A stretch of 64,000 nucleotides of DNA. Origin: Mycolicibacterium bacteremicum. Its GTDB lineage: Bacteria; Actinomycetota; Actinomycetes; Mycobacteriales; Mycobacteriaceae. Positions 20,447-32,371 of this stretch are shown piece after piece; position 1 is the stretch's first letter, and every line of letters starts with the position of its first letter. The notes under the pieces were generated by a model. It was not told the DNA's origin, made no database searches, and worked only from the letters and a program-made list of their open reading frames with translations. Location of the stretch: the NCBI RefSeq assembly GCF_002086115.1, contig NZ_MVHJ01000001.1, positions 186,001 to 250,000 of the forward strand, in the 5' to 3' direction. The translations under genes and the position numbers were made by a program.

Positions 20447-22053
20447 CCGGCCCCGGGGGTCGCAGCGCAGCGACCCGGGGAACCAGCTCATGCGGTGGGG
20501 CCGGATTCTGGCAACAACGCGCTGACGTCGTCGTCATCGGCACCGGGGTGGCCGGACTGGTCGCCGCGCTGGCCGCGGTGCGGGCGGGCCGGAAGGTCGT
20601 GGTGCTCAGCAAGATCGCCGAGACCGCGACGTTCTACGCACAGGGCGGCATCGCCGTCGTGTTGCCGGACAACGATGATTCCGTGGCGGCGCACGTCGCC
20701 GACACGCTGGCGGCCGGTGGCGGGCTCTGCGATGCCGAGGCGGTGGGCTCCATCATCGCCGACGGGTCCGCCGCGGTCGCCGAGCTGGTCGCGCACGGAG
20801 CGCGTTTCGACGAGTCCCGGCCCGGGCGCTGGTCGCTGACCCGCGAGGGCGGACACACCCGGCGCCGCATCATCCACGCCGGCGGTGACGCCACCGGGGC
20901 CGAGGTGCAGCGTGCGCTGAATCATGCTGCGGCGCAGTTGGACATCAGACACAATCACGTCGCCATCCGAGTCTGCCACGACGACGAGGCGGTCACCGGG
21001 GTGCTGGTGCACAGCGCCGCCGGACCCGGCCTGCTGCATGCGCCGTCGGTCATCCTGGCCACCGGTGGACTCGGCCACCTCTACGCGGCCACCACCAATC
21101 CGGAGGGATCGACCGGCGACGGTGTCGCCCTGGCGCTACAGGCCGGGGTGCCGGTCAGCGATATCGAATTCGTCCAGTTCCACCCGACGATGCTCTACAC
21201 CGGGCCGGCGGGGGGACGGCGCCCCCTGATCACCGAGGCGCTGCGCGGCGAGGGCGCGGTCCTGCTCGACCGGCGCGGCGACGCGGTGACCGCGGGCGTG
21301 CACCCGCTGGGCGATCTCGCGCCGCGCGATGTGGTCGCGGCCGCGATCGACGCCCGGCTGCGTGCCACCGGCGACCGCTGCGTGTACCTCGACGCGACCG
21401 GGATCGATGACGTGGCCGCCCGCTTTCCCACCGTCACCGCCGCCTGCCGGGCCGCCGGCATCGACCCGGTGCGCCAACCGATCCCGGTGGTGCCGGGCGC
21501 GCACTACAGCTGCGGAGGCGTCAGCACCGATGTGCACGGGCGCACCGGGCTGGCGGGACTGTTCGCCGCCGGCGAGGTGGCCCGCACCGGTATGCACGGC
21601 GCGAACCGGCTGGCCTCCAACAGCCTGCTGGAGGGGCTGGTCGTCGGTGGCCGGGCCGGCCGCGCGGCTGCCGAGCATGCCGGGCAGGCGGGACCCGTCC
21701 GCGCGGTGCCCGACGCCGCGCCGCGCCTGCCGATGCTCGACCGCACCACCCTGCAGCACGCGATGAGCCGCGACGCGTCGGTCGTCCGCGACGCCGCCGG
21801 TCTGGACCGGCTGACCGCCGTGCTGGCCGGTGCCGTCCGAGGACCGGTGACCGACCGGGTCACGGTCGAGAACGCGGCGCTGACGCTGACCGCGCGCGCC
21901 GTCGCGGCCGCCGCGCAGACGCGTACCGAATCGCGCGGTTGTCACCATCGTGGCGACCATCCCGACACCCATGCGGCACAGGCACAAAGCCTCACCGTCC
22001 GACTCGACGAATCCGGCGACCCGATCGTGGTCGCACCACTGGGAGTGAGCTGA
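20443..22053 (+). CDS. nadB: L-aspartate oxidase NadB
   Basis: NadB is a flavoenzyme that oxidises L-aspartate to iminoaspartate, which NadA uses directly. The 536-residue protein shows the FAD-binding motif [17 protein letters not shown] after a short N-terminal extension rich in Gly and Ser. [33 protein letters not shown] and [16 protein letters not shown] are family blocks shared with succinate dehydrogenase flavoproteins. ATG 20443 overlaps the nadA stop (ATGA), and the stop overlaps the nadC ATG by one base. Confidence 0.96.
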
Positions 22054-22922
22054 TGAACGGATTGACCGAGCTGTCCGAGACCGAACTCGGCGAGGCCCGC
22101 GCGCTCATCGGGCGCGCGCTCGAGGAGGACCTGCGGTACGGACCGGATGTCACCACCCTGGCAACCGTGCCGACCGACGCGGTGATCACCGCCTCGATGG
22201 CGACCCGCGAAGACGGCGTCGCCGCCGGTATCGATCTCGCGCTGCTGGTGCTGGATGCGGTGCTGGGCCAGGACGGCTATACCGTGCTGGATCGGCTGGC
22301 CGACGGTACCCGGCTGCAGGCCGGCCACACCCTGCTGCAGGTGCGGGCACCCGCGCAGGGGCTGCTGACGGCCGAACGCACCATGCTGAACCTGGTCTGT
22401 CACCTGTCCGGGATCGCCACCGCCACCGCCCGCTGGGTGGACGCGGTGGAGGGTACCGGCGCGAAGATCCGCGACACCCGTAAGACCCTGCCCGGCATGC
22501 GCTCACTGCAGAAGTACGCGGTGCGGGTCGGCGGTGGCGTCAACCACCGGATGGGCCTCGGTGACGCCGCCCTGATCAAGGACAACCACGTCGCAGCGGC
22601 GGGTTCGGTGCTGGCCGCGCTGAACGCGGTCCGGGCGGCGGCACCGGATATCGAGTGCGAGGTGGAGGTGGACTCGCTGGAGCAACTCGACGAGATCCTC
22701 GGAGCCGGTGTCGAACTCGTCCTGCTGGACAACTTCCCGGTGTGGCAGACCCAGATCGCGGTGCAGCGCCGCGACACCCGGTCACCGGAGACGAAGTTGG
22801 AGTCTTCCGGTGGCCTCTCCCTGGAGTCGGCCGCAGCCTATGCGGCCACCGGCGTCGACTACCTCGCGGTCGGGGCGCTCACCCACTCGGTGCGGGTGCT
22901 CGACATCGGCCTGGACACCTAG
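22053..22922 (+). CDS. nadC: Quinolinate phosphoribosyltransferase NadC
   Basis: NadC (nicotinate-nucleotide pyrophosphorylase, carboxylating) combines quinolinate with PRPP to form nicotinate mononucleotide, completing the de novo branch. It has 289 residues. The motifs are EEDLRYGPDVTT, LNLVCHLSGIATATARWVD, DTRKTLPGMRSLQKYAV (substrate-binding Arg and Lys) and GDAALIKDNHV, with the C-terminal SGGLSLES phosphate loop. The TGATG overlap with nadB shows translational coupling. It converges with the PGRS-like gene 12 bases downstream. Confidence 0.96.
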   Translation: MNGLTELSETELGEARALIGRALEEDLRYGPDVTTLATVPTDAVITASMATREDGVAAGIDLALLVLDAVLGQDGYTVLDRLADGTRLQAGHTLLQVRAPAQGLLTAERTMLNLVCHLSGIATATARWVDAVEGTGAKIRDTRKTLPGMRSLQKYAVRVGGGVNHRMGLGDAALIKDNHVAAAGSVLAALNAVRAAAPDIECEVEVDSLEQLDEILGAGVELVLLDNFPVWQTQIAVQRRDTRSPETKLESSGGLSLESAAAYAATGVDYLAVGALTHSVRVLDIGLDT

Positions 22923-22934
22923 CCTCCCGGCGCG

Positions 22935-24359
22935 TCAGCCGTCGCTGCCGTCGGCACCGTTGCGGCTACCCGAATCGGACCCGGTGCCCGTGCCGCCGCT
23001 GCCGCCGGAGCCACCCGGGCTGCCGATACCGCCCGAGCCACCGTCGCCGCCGTTGCCGCCGCGCCCGATTCCGCTTGTGGCCGAACTGCTTCCACCGTCT
23101 CCGCCGTCGCCGCCGCGGCCACCGGGGCCGGCGCCCGCCCCGCGACCACCGTTGCCGCCGTGTCCGCCCGCCGAATAGCCGTCGTCGGTCTGGGCGGAAC
23201 CACCGGATCCGCCGGTCCCGCCGGATCCACCCGCCGTGGCGCTGCCTCCGTCGCCACCGGATCCGCCGAAGGAACTGGTGCCACCGGCGGCAGCGCCGCC
23301 GCCACCGCCACGTCCGGCATTGCCGTTGGTGGAGTTGCCACCCTGGCCGCCGCGGCCGCCGACGCCGTCGCCGGTCGCGGAGTCACCGTCCCCGCCCCGG
23401 CCGCCGTTTCCGCCGTTGCCGAACAGTCCACCGCGGCCGCCGTCACCGCCCGCCGCCCCGCCGGCCTGCCTGTCATCGGTGGAGAGTCCGCTGCCGCCGG
23501 CGCCGCCATCGCCTCCGGACCCACCGAGAACACCGCCGTTGCCACCGCGTCCGCCGGCCCCGCCGTAGTTGCTCGACGAGCCCGAATCGGTGTTGGTGCC
23601 GCCGGTCCCGCCCTTGCCGCCGTTGCCGATCACGCCGGCGTCGCCACCGTCGCCGCCGCGGCCACCCAGATCGCCGTTGCCGCCGGCTCCGCCGTTGCCG
23701 ATCAGCCCGGCCTTTCCGCCCGCGCCTCCCGGCCCGCCATTGACGCCGTCACCGCCGCGACCGCCGTTGCCGAACAGCAGGCCGCCGTTACCGCCCTTCT
23801 GGCCCGGGGCGCCGGCCGCACCGTTGCCGCCCAGTAGGCCGCCGTTGGCGCCGGGTTCGATGCCGTCGCCGATGAGCAGGCCGCCGGGGCCGAACAGCAC
23901 CTGCGGATCGAACGGAACAGGTTCGGCCGCCGCCGCGGACGCCTCGCCGATCCGGCTGGAGCCGGTGGGCGTGGTGGCGGCTGCGAAGCTGGTGGGCAGG
24001 ATGAAGGCCGGGATATCGCGCTTCGCGGTGGTGGCGATGTCGTTCTCGGAATCGACCGCTGTGCGGACGTCCGGTGCCCGGTTCGGCTCGATCGGCCCCG
24101 TGGCGGGAGCGGTCTCGACGGCACCGGCATACAGGGCGTTGGGGGTCGGCGAGGCTGTCGCCACCAGTGGTTGCGATGCGTTCGCCGGGCGGATGGCCGG
24201 AGCCGCGAGCACCGCACCGGAATCGATGTGGCCGCCCGGCGTCGGTGCGGTCGCCGGGGACAGATCCACGCCGCCGAATCCGGTGGCGGCCACCACCCCG
24301 GCAGTCAGGGCCGAGGCCAGAACTGTGCGGTGTGCCGTCACAAGAACGGTCGGCCTCAT
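22935..24359 (-). CDS. Secreted Gly-rich PGRS-like protein without PE domain
   Basis: This 474-residue protein has a basic N-terminus and a hydrophobic stretch (RTVLASALTAGVVAATGFGG, about residues 10-29) that looks like a Sec signal. A Pro/Ala/Thr-rich linker runs to about 145. The rest is a long repetitive domain dominated by GGxGGx triplets, including GLIGNGGAGGNGDLGG and GGLLFGNGGRGGDG. Those GNGG units are typical of the PGRS domain of PE_PGRS proteins, but no PE domain precedes them. The PGRS fold is thought to form a Gly-rich polyproline II sandwich. Function is unknown. GGAGGG nine bases before ATG 24359 supports this start over the TTG at 24365. Confidence 0.8.
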   Translation of the reverse strand: MRPTVLVTAHRTVLASALTAGVVAATGFGGVDLSPATAPTPGGHIDSGAVLAAPAIRPANASQPLVATASPTPNALYAGAVETAPATGPIEPNRAPDVRTAVDSENDIATTAKRDIPAFILPTSFAAATTPTGSSRIGEASAAAAEPVPFDPQVLFGPGGLLIGDGIEPGANGGLLGGNGAAGAPGQKGGNGGLLFGNGGRGGDGVNGGPGGAGGKAGLIGNGGAGGNGDLGGRGGDGGDAGVIGNGGKGGTGGTNTDSGSSSNYGGAGGRGGNGGVLGGSGGDGGAGGSGLSTDDRQAGGAAGGDGGRGGLFGNGGNGGRGGDGDSATGDGVGGRGGQGGNSTNGNAGRGGGGGAAAGGTSSFGGSGGDGGSATAGGSGGTGGSGGSAQTDDGYSAGGHGGNGGRGAGAGPGGRGGDGGDGGSSSATSGIGRGGNGGDGGSGGIGSPGGSGGSGGTGTGSDSGSRNGADGSDG

Positions 24360-24724
24360 GAACAATTTCCCTCCGGTCGGCTGGATCGGTCTCGAGCGTC
24401 ATCTATACACGCCGCCCGTCTGCGTGGATAGCTCTGCTTTCGACGAAAAGGCTTGCGGTGCAAGGCGACACACGAACACGGATATCAACTCGATTCCGGC
24501 CCGACAGAATTGGGCAACCCGCGGCGGGCGTCGCGGGCGGGTGTCACGAGCGCTTAGGCCCCGCGAGCCCAGGTGCAGCTACGGAGCGGTCGCCGACCGC
24601 GGCTTTGCTGGGTGGGACGGGCGCGCGCGGAAAGCCGGACCCCATCCATCAGGTGGTTGTGCGCGCGTCGCACGGCCTTCTTCGCATGCCGGCCAGTGTC
24701 CGCGGTGGTCCGACCACCGGAATA
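24360..24724. other. 365-bp intergenic region upstream of the PGRS-like gene
   Basis: No gene is supported in this interval. It holds the ribosome-binding site of the PGRS-like gene (24369-24374) and a TATAGA hexamer on the minus strand (plus 24402-24407) that could be its -10. The remainder shows no clear repeat, RNA or hairpin. Confidence 0.4.
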
Positions 24725-25360
24725 TCAGGCCGGTGCCCCGCGGCGCACCAGAGACAGCACGACGGCCGCCACGGCGAACATCGCCGAGATGGCGCGGTTC
24801 AAGATCGTCTGCTGCCGGGCGTTGTTCAGCCAGCCGACCAGCCGCCCGGCGAGCCCGGTGTACACACCCATCACCACGATGTCGACGACGATCATGGTCA
24901 GCCCGATCGCCAGATACTGCGGCAGCAGCGGTGCGTCCGGCGTGACGAACTGGGGCAGGGCGGCCAGGAAGAAGACCAGCCCCTTGGGATTGGTCGCGTT
25001 GACCAGGAACCCACGCAGCACCAGGCCGCGCCTGCTGCTCACCGCCGCCGCACCGATCTGTTCGCGTAGATCGCGCGGTGCGGTGCGCCATTGCCGGACC
25101 GCCAGGTAGCCCAGGTACGCCACCCCGAGCCATTTCACCACCGTGAATGCCACCGCCGACCCCGCGACGACGGCACCGACGCCCGCGGCCACCAGCACCA
25201 GCTGCAGCATCAGCCCGATCTCGAGCCCGATGACGCTCCACCAGCCGCGGCGCAGCCCATCGGTCATCCCGGTGGCCATCGACTGCACCGCGCCGGGCCC
25301 GGGAGCAATGCTGATCGCGATGGCGGCGCCCAGGAACGCCAGCCACACCTGCCAGGTCAT
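24725..25360 (-). CDS. LysE/RhtB family amino-acid exporter
   Basis: The 211-residue protein has the six-helix LysE/RhtB topology. It starts MTWQVWLAFLGAAIAISIAP with the family motif SIAPGPGAVQSMATGM. A further signature is GFLVNATNPKGLVFFLAALP in the centre, and the C-terminal helices end at about 205. Relatives export amino acids such as homoserine, threonine or lysine, and substrate cannot be inferred here. ATG 25360 is preferred over an in-frame start nine codons upstream because CAGAAT (plus 25368-25373) ends seven bases before it, consistent with a leaderless mRNA. Confidence 0.88.
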   Translation of the reverse strand: MTWQVWLAFLGAAIAISIAPGPGAVQSMATGMTDGLRRGWWSVIGLEIGLMLQLVLVAAGVGAVVAGSAVAFTVVKWLGVAYLGYLAVRQWRTAPRDLREQIGAAAVSSRRGLVLRGFLVNATNPKGLVFFLAALPQFVTPDAPLLPQYLAIGLTMIVVDIVVMGVYTGLAGRLVGWLNNARQQTILNRAISAMFAVAAVVLSLVRRGAPA

Positions 25361-25367
25361 GACCGAA

Positions 25368-25373
25368 ATTCTG
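25368..25373 (-). promoter_or_regulatory. -10 element of a leaderless lysE-type transcript
   Basis: CAGAAT on the minus strand keeps the A2 and T6 positions of the -10 box and is followed by seven bases and the ATG. Confidence 0.35.
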
Positions 25374-25421
25374 TCAGGTCTGCGCAACCGGGTTTACGGC
25401 ATCGGGTCCGATCGCCGCGAG

Positions 25422-25844
25422 TCAGGCGATGTCGGCGACGAAGACCCCGGTCTTGCGCAGCATCAGGCGCGCGATGAGCGGCAGCGAGCGATCCACCGTG
25501 CCGGCGGGCAGCACGCGCGGATTCACCAGGTGCAGGTCCTTGCCCGACACCCGGATGTCGGCCGCACCGGCGGCCAGTACGTTCTTGACCCAGTTCGTCT
25601 TGCCGTGGATCAGACCGATGGCCAGGATGTCGCCCTTGCGGTACGAGGTGACCGGCGTCTCGTATGCGGTTCCCGAGGTGCGGCCGGTGTGCTTGATCAC
25701 ACTCATCCCGGGCAGCTTGCGGCTCAGCGGTGTCATCAGTGGATTGATGTACTTGATCTGGAATTTCTCCAGCGCCGGCGGCACCAGCATCGGCACGCCT
25801 GCGGCGTTGTTTGGGTGATCCTTGCGCGACGGTGACGCGGACAT
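25422..25844 (-). CDS. Deazaflavin (F420)-dependent nitroreductase-family protein
   Basis: The 140-residue protein belongs to the small split-barrel family that includes the mycobacterial deazaflavin-dependent nitroreductase Ddn. Typical segments are [20 protein letters not shown] near residue 50, [23 protein letters not shown] near 75 and the terminal [19 protein letters not shown]. Family members bind F420 and reduce quinones or nitroaromatics, often at the membrane through the N-terminal helix. Which reaction applies here is unknown. GGGAG lies 6-10 bases before ATG 25844. It is divergent from hisD, separated by 45 bases. Confidence 0.82.
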   Translation of the reverse strand: MSASPSRKDHPNNAAGVPMLVPPALEKFQIKYINPLMTPLSRKLPGMSVIKHTGRTSGTAYETPVTSYRKGDILAIGLIHGKTNWVKNVLAAGAADIRVSGKDLHLVNPRVLPAGTVDRSLPLIARLMLRKTGVFVADIA

Positions 25845-25877
25845 GGCGGCTCCCGAATTCGATTTGGCCTGCTCTGG

Positions 25878-25883
25878 GACAAT
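25878..25883 (+). promoter_or_regulatory. -10 element for a leaderless his operon transcript
   Basis: GACAAT, then six bases (AGACCC), then the hisD GTG at 25890. There is no ribosome-binding site between them, so transcription probably starts at the G of GTG. Confidence 0.45.
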
Positions 25884-25889
25884 AGACCC

Positions 25890-28980
<3,091 letters not shown>

Positions 28981-28982
28981 CC

Positions 28983-29609
28983 GTGGGGCTTTCGAAGAAG
29001 GTCACCATCCTGGACTACGGGTCGGGCAATCTGCGCTCGGCGCAGCGCGCCCTGGAACGTACCGGCGCCGAGGTCGTGGTGAGCGCCGATGCGACCGCCG
29101 CGCTGGAGGCCGACGGTCTGGTGGTACCCGGCGTCGGCGCCTACGAGGCATGCATGGCCGGGCTGCGCGAGATCGGCGGGGAGCGGCTCATCGCCGACCG
29201 GCTGGCCGCCGGCCGGCCCGTGCTGGGTGTCTGCGTGGGAATGCAGATCATGTTCACCGAGGGTGTCGAGTTCGGTGTGCAGACCCACGGGTGTGCCCAG
29301 TGGCCCGGGGCGGTCACCCGTCTGGACGCGCCGGTCATCCCGCACATGGGCTGGAACGTCGTCGATGCGCCCGAGGGCAGCACCCTGTTCAAGGGGCTCG
29401 ACGCCGACACCCGGTTCTACTTCGTGCACTCCTACGCCGCGCAGACCTGGACCGGTGCCGCCGATGCGAAGCTGACCTGGGCCACCCACGAGGTGCCGTT
29501 CCTGGCCGCTGTCGAGAACGGTGCGCTGTCGGCCACCCAGTTCCACCCGGAGAAGAGCGGCGACGCCGGCGCGACGCTGCTGCGCAACTGGGTCGACAGC
29601 CTCGACTGA
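28983..29609 (+). CDS. hisH: Imidazole glycerol phosphate synthase glutaminase subunit HisH
   Basis: HisH is the class I glutamine amidotransferase that produces ammonia for HisF. It has 208 residues. The nucleophile is in [13 protein letters not shown], and the His-Glu pair is in [13 protein letters not shown]. The N-terminal [16 protein letters not shown] is typical. The GTG start at 28983 lies two bases after the hisB stop. Its partner hisF is downstream in the same operon, separated by hisA and impA. Confidence 0.94.
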   Translation: MGLSKKVTILDYGSGNLRSAQRALERTGAEVVVSADATAALEADGLVVPGVGAYEACMAGLREIGGERLIADRLAAGRPVLGVCVGMQIMFTEGVEFGVQTHGCAQWPGAVTRLDAPVIPHMGWNVVDAPEGSTLFKGLDADTRFYFVHSYAAQTWTGAADAKLTWATHEVPFLAAVENGALSATQFHPEKSGDAGATLLRNWVDSLD

Positions 29610-29632
29610 GCAGACAAGTAAGGTAACCGCAC

Positions 29633-30367
29633 GTGTCATTGATTCTTCTTCCCGCCGTCGATGTCGTCGAGGGCCGCGCGGTGCGTCTGGTGCAGGGCGT
29701 GGCCGGCAGCGAGACCGAGTATGGCTCCGCGCTGGACGCGGCCCTGGGCTGGCAGCGCGACGGTGCCGAGTGGATCCATCTGGTCGACCTCGACGCCGCC
29801 TTCGGGCGCGGCTCCAACCGTGAGCTGCTCGCCGAGGTCGTCGGTCAACTCGACGTGGCCGTGGAACTGTCCGGTGGCATCCGCGACGACGAGTCGCTGC
29901 GCGCAGCGCTGGCCACCGGCTGCCGCCGGGTGAACCTGGGCACCGCCGCACTGGAGAATCCGCAGTGGTGTGCCGCCGCGATCGCCGAGCACGGCGACAA
30001 GGTTGCCGTCGGCCTGGATGTGAAGCTGGAGGACGGCGAGTACCGGCTGCGCGGTCGCGGTTGGGAAACCGACGGTGGCGATCTGTGGCCGGTCCTGGAT
30101 CGCCTTGTCGGCGAAGGGTGCTCGCGCTTCGTCGTCACCGATGTCACCAAGGACGGCACCCTCAACGGTCCCAATCTGGAGCTGCTCTCCTCGGTGACCG
30201 ATCGAACCGACGCACCGGTGATCGCCTCGGGCGGCGTGTCCAGCATCGACGATCTACGGGCCATCGCCACCCTGACCGATCGCGGTGTCGAGGGTGCCAT
30301 CGTCGGAAAAGCCCTTTACGCCGGGCGATTCACCCTTCCCGAGGCGCTCAGCGCGGTCAGCGGCTGA
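29633..30367 (+). CDS. priA: Phosphoribosyl isomerase HisA/PriA
   Basis: This (beta/alpha)8 isomerase acts on ProFAR in histidine synthesis. The protein has 244 residues and starts [20 protein letters not shown] with the N-terminal catalytic Asp, and a second Asp lies in [16 protein letters not shown]. No separate trpF is in the trp operon at 36330-41480. In mycobacteria the single enzyme PriA serves both HisA and TrpF reactions, which would explain that absence. GTG 29633 follows hisH by 23 bases, with an AAGTAAGG site before it. The stop overlaps the impA ATG. Confidence 0.93.
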   Translation: MSLILLPAVDVVEGRAVRLVQGVAGSETEYGSALDAALGWQRDGAEWIHLVDLDAAFGRGSNRELLAEVVGQLDVAVELSGGIRDDESLRAALATGCRRVNLGTAALENPQWCAAAIAEHGDKVAVGLDVKLEDGEYRLRGRGWETDGGDLWPVLDRLVGEGCSRFVVTDVTKDGTLNGPNLELLSSVTDRTDAPVIASGGVSSIDDLRAIATLTDRGVEGAIVGKALYAGRFTLPEALSAVSG

Positions 30368-31179
30368 TGCTGCGACCCGAGCAGTTGGCCGACCTGGTCG
30401 CGACGGCCACCGAGATCCTCGACGAGGCCTCGGGCCCGTTCGTCGCCGGCCACCGCGCCGACTCGGCTGTCCGCAAGCAGGGCAACGACTTCGCCACCGA
30501 GGTGGATCTGGCCATCGAGCGGCAGGTGGTCGCCGCCCTGACCGAGCGCACCGGCATCGGGGTGCACGGCGAGGAGTTCGGTGGAGCCCCGGTGGATTCC
30601 GAGCTGGTGTGGGTGCTCGACCCCATCGACGGCACGTTCAACTACGCCGCCGGTTCGCCGATGGCCGCGATTCTGCTCGGACTGCTGCACGAGGGAACTC
30701 CGGTCGCGGGGTTGACCTGGCTGCCGTTCGTCGGAAACCGGTACACCGCCGTGGTCGGTGGGCCGTTACGCGACAACGGTACCGAGCTGCCCGCGCTGTC
30801 GACCACCGGGCTGGCCGAGTCCATCATCGGCATCCAGACCTTCAACATCGACTCGCACGGCCGGTTCCCGGGTCGCTACCGCGTGGAGGTGCTGGCCAAC
30901 CTCAGCCGGGTGTCGTCCCGGGTGCGGATGCACGGTGCCACCGGGGTGGACCTGGCCTATGTGGCGGCCGGGATCCTGGGCGGTGCCATCAGTTTCGGGC
31001 ATCATGTCTGGGATCACGCGGCCGGGGTGGCGCTGGTGCGCGCGGCGGGTGGCATCGTCACCGACCTGGCCGGCCGACCGTGGACCGTCGAATCGAAGTC
31101 GGCGCTGGCCGCTGCGCCGGGCATCCACCAGGACATCCTGGAACTGGTGGCCGCCGCGGGCGCACCGGAGGACTACTGA
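30367..31179 (+). CDS. impA: Inositol monophosphatase family protein ImpA
   Basis: The 270-residue protein is a Mg-dependent inositol monophosphatase-fold phosphatase. Motifs are [28 protein letters not shown] (DPxDGT) and the C-terminal [19 protein letters not shown] (WDxAAG). It sits between hisA and hisF as Rv1604 does. Relatives act as histidinol-phosphate phosphatases in some bacteria, so a role as the missing histidinol-phosphate phosphatase of this operon is worth considering; myo-inositol phosphate is the other candidate. ATG 30367 overlaps the hisA stop. Confidence 0.88.
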   Translation: MLRPEQLADLVATATEILDEASGPFVAGHRADSAVRKQGNDFATEVDLAIERQVVAALTERTGIGVHGEEFGGAPVDSELVWVLDPIDGTFNYAAGSPMAAILLGLLHEGTPVAGLTWLPFVGNRYTAVVGGPLRDNGTELPALSTTGLAESIIGIQTFNIDSHGRFPGRYRVEVLANLSRVSSRVRMHGATGVDLAYVAAGILGGAISFGHHVWDHAAGVALVRAAGGIVTDLAGRPWTVESKSALAAAPGIHQDILELVAAAGAPEDY

Positions 31180-31180
31180 C

Positions 31181-31954
31181 ATGAGCGTCGCAGTCAGGGT
31201 CATCCCGTGTCTGGACGTCGACGACGGCCGGGTGGTCAAGGGTGTCAACTTCGAGAACCTCAGGGACGCCGGTGATCCGGTCGAGCTGGCCGCCGCCTAC
31301 GACGCCGCCGGTGCCGACGAACTGACCTTCCTGGATGTCACGGCGTCCTCGGCCGGGCGCAGCACCATGCTCGAGGTGGTGCGTCGCACCGCCGAGCAGG
31401 TCTTCATCCCGCTGACCGTGGGTGGCGGGGTCCGTTCGGTGGCCGATGTCGACATCCTGCTGCGTGCCGGTGCGGACAAGGTCTCGGTGAACACCGCCGC
31501 GATCGCACGGCCGGAACTACTGGCCGAACTGTCCCGCCAGTTCGGTTCGCAGTGCATCGTGTTGAGCGTGGATGCCCGCACCGTGCCCGAGGGCGAACCG
31601 CCGACCCCGTCGGGCTGGGAGGTCACCACGCACGGCGGACGGCGCGGCACCGGGATCGACGCTGTCGAATGGGCCCGGCGCGGAGCCGAACTCGGGGTGG
31701 GGGAGATCCTGCTCAACTCGATGGATGCCGACGGCACGAAGGCCGGTTTCGACCTGCCGATGCTGCACGCGGTCCGCGAGGCCGTCTCGGTGCCGGTGAT
31801 CGCCAGCGGCGGGGCGGGAGCGGTCGACCACTTCGCGCCCGCGGTGCACGCCGGTGCCGATGCGGTGCTGGCCGCCAGCGTCTTCCATTTCGGTGAGCTC
31901 ACCATCGGTGAGGTGAAGGCCGCGATGGCCGCCGACGGGATCACCGTCCGATGA
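31181..31954 (+). CDS. hisF: Imidazole glycerol phosphate synthase cyclase subunit HisF
   Basis: HisF uses ammonia from HisH to cyclise PRFAR into imidazole glycerol phosphate and AICAR. The 257-residue barrel starts [20 protein letters not shown] with the first catalytic Asp. The second is in [17 protein letters not shown]. Phosphate-binding loops are VGGGVRSV and [16 protein letters not shown] 31181 follows the impA stop by one base. HisI lies 34 bases downstream. Confidence 0.96.
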   Translation: MSVAVRVIPCLDVDDGRVVKGVNFENLRDAGDPVELAAAYDAAGADELTFLDVTASSAGRSTMLEVVRRTAEQVFIPLTVGGGVRSVADVDILLRAGADKVSVNTAAIARPELLAELSRQFGSQCIVLSVDARTVPEGEPPTPSGWEVTTHGGRRGTGIDAVEWARRGAELGVGEILLNSMDADGTKAGFDLPMLHAVREAVSVPVIASGGAGAVDHFAPAVHAGADAVLAASVFHFGELTIGEVKAAMAADGITVR

Positions 31955-31988
31955 GCGCAGCGACATCGGCGAATCGAAGCGAGGTCAG

Positions 31989-32336
31989 ATGATGGCACTC
32001 GACCCCGCCATCGCCGCAAGGCTCAAACGCAATGAGGCCGGATTGTTCACCGCGGTGGTGCAGGAGCGCGGCAGCGGTGACGTCCTGATGGTCGCCTGGA
32101 TGGACGACGATGCGCTGGCCCGCACCCTGGAAACCCGGGAGGCCACCTACTTCTCGCGTTCGCGCGGCGAGCAGTGGATCAAGGGCGCCACCTCCGGGCA
32201 CACCCAGTACGTGCACTCGGTACGGCTGGACTGCGACGGGGACAGTGTGCTGCTGCAGGTCGATCAGGTCGGCGGTGCGTGCCACACCGGCGACCACAGC
32301 TGCTTCGACGCCGACCAGCTGCTCGACGAGAGCTGA
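31989..32336 (+). CDS. hisI: Phosphoribosyl-AMP cyclohydrolase HisI
   Basis: HisI is a zinc enzyme that opens the adenine ring of phosphoribosyl-AMP in histidine synthesis. It is 115 residues, the monofunctional form. The metal-binding parts are [28 protein letters not shown] segments: DCDGDSVLL (Asp) and [12 protein letters not shown] (Cys). [23 protein letters not shown] is also typical. The separate pyrophosphohydrolase HisE is not in this window. A GAGGTC site precedes ATG 31989. It ends the his operon. Confidence 0.94.
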   Translation: MMALDPAIAARLKRNEAGLFTAVVQERGSGDVLMVAWMDDDALARTLETREATYFSRSRGEQWIKGATSGHTQYVHSVRLDCDGDSVLLQVDQVGGACHTGDHSCFDADQLLDES

Positions 32337-32359
32337 CCGGTTTTGTCGGTGCCATCGGC

Positions 32360-32365
32360 AACAAT
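32360..32365 (+). promoter_or_regulatory. -10 element for a leaderless methyltransferase transcript
   Basis: AACAAT, then six bases, then the methyltransferase ATG at 32372. The pair thus seems to have its own promoter rather than relying on read-through from hisI, which ends 35 bases upstream of that ATG. Confidence 0.45.
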
Positions 32366-32371
32366 GCTCTG

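Noticed and set aside
22935..24250. GC-rich repeats read as a CRISPR-like or satellite array
   Set aside because: The periodicity is that of GGxGGx codons in one reading frame, not of repeats with spacers.
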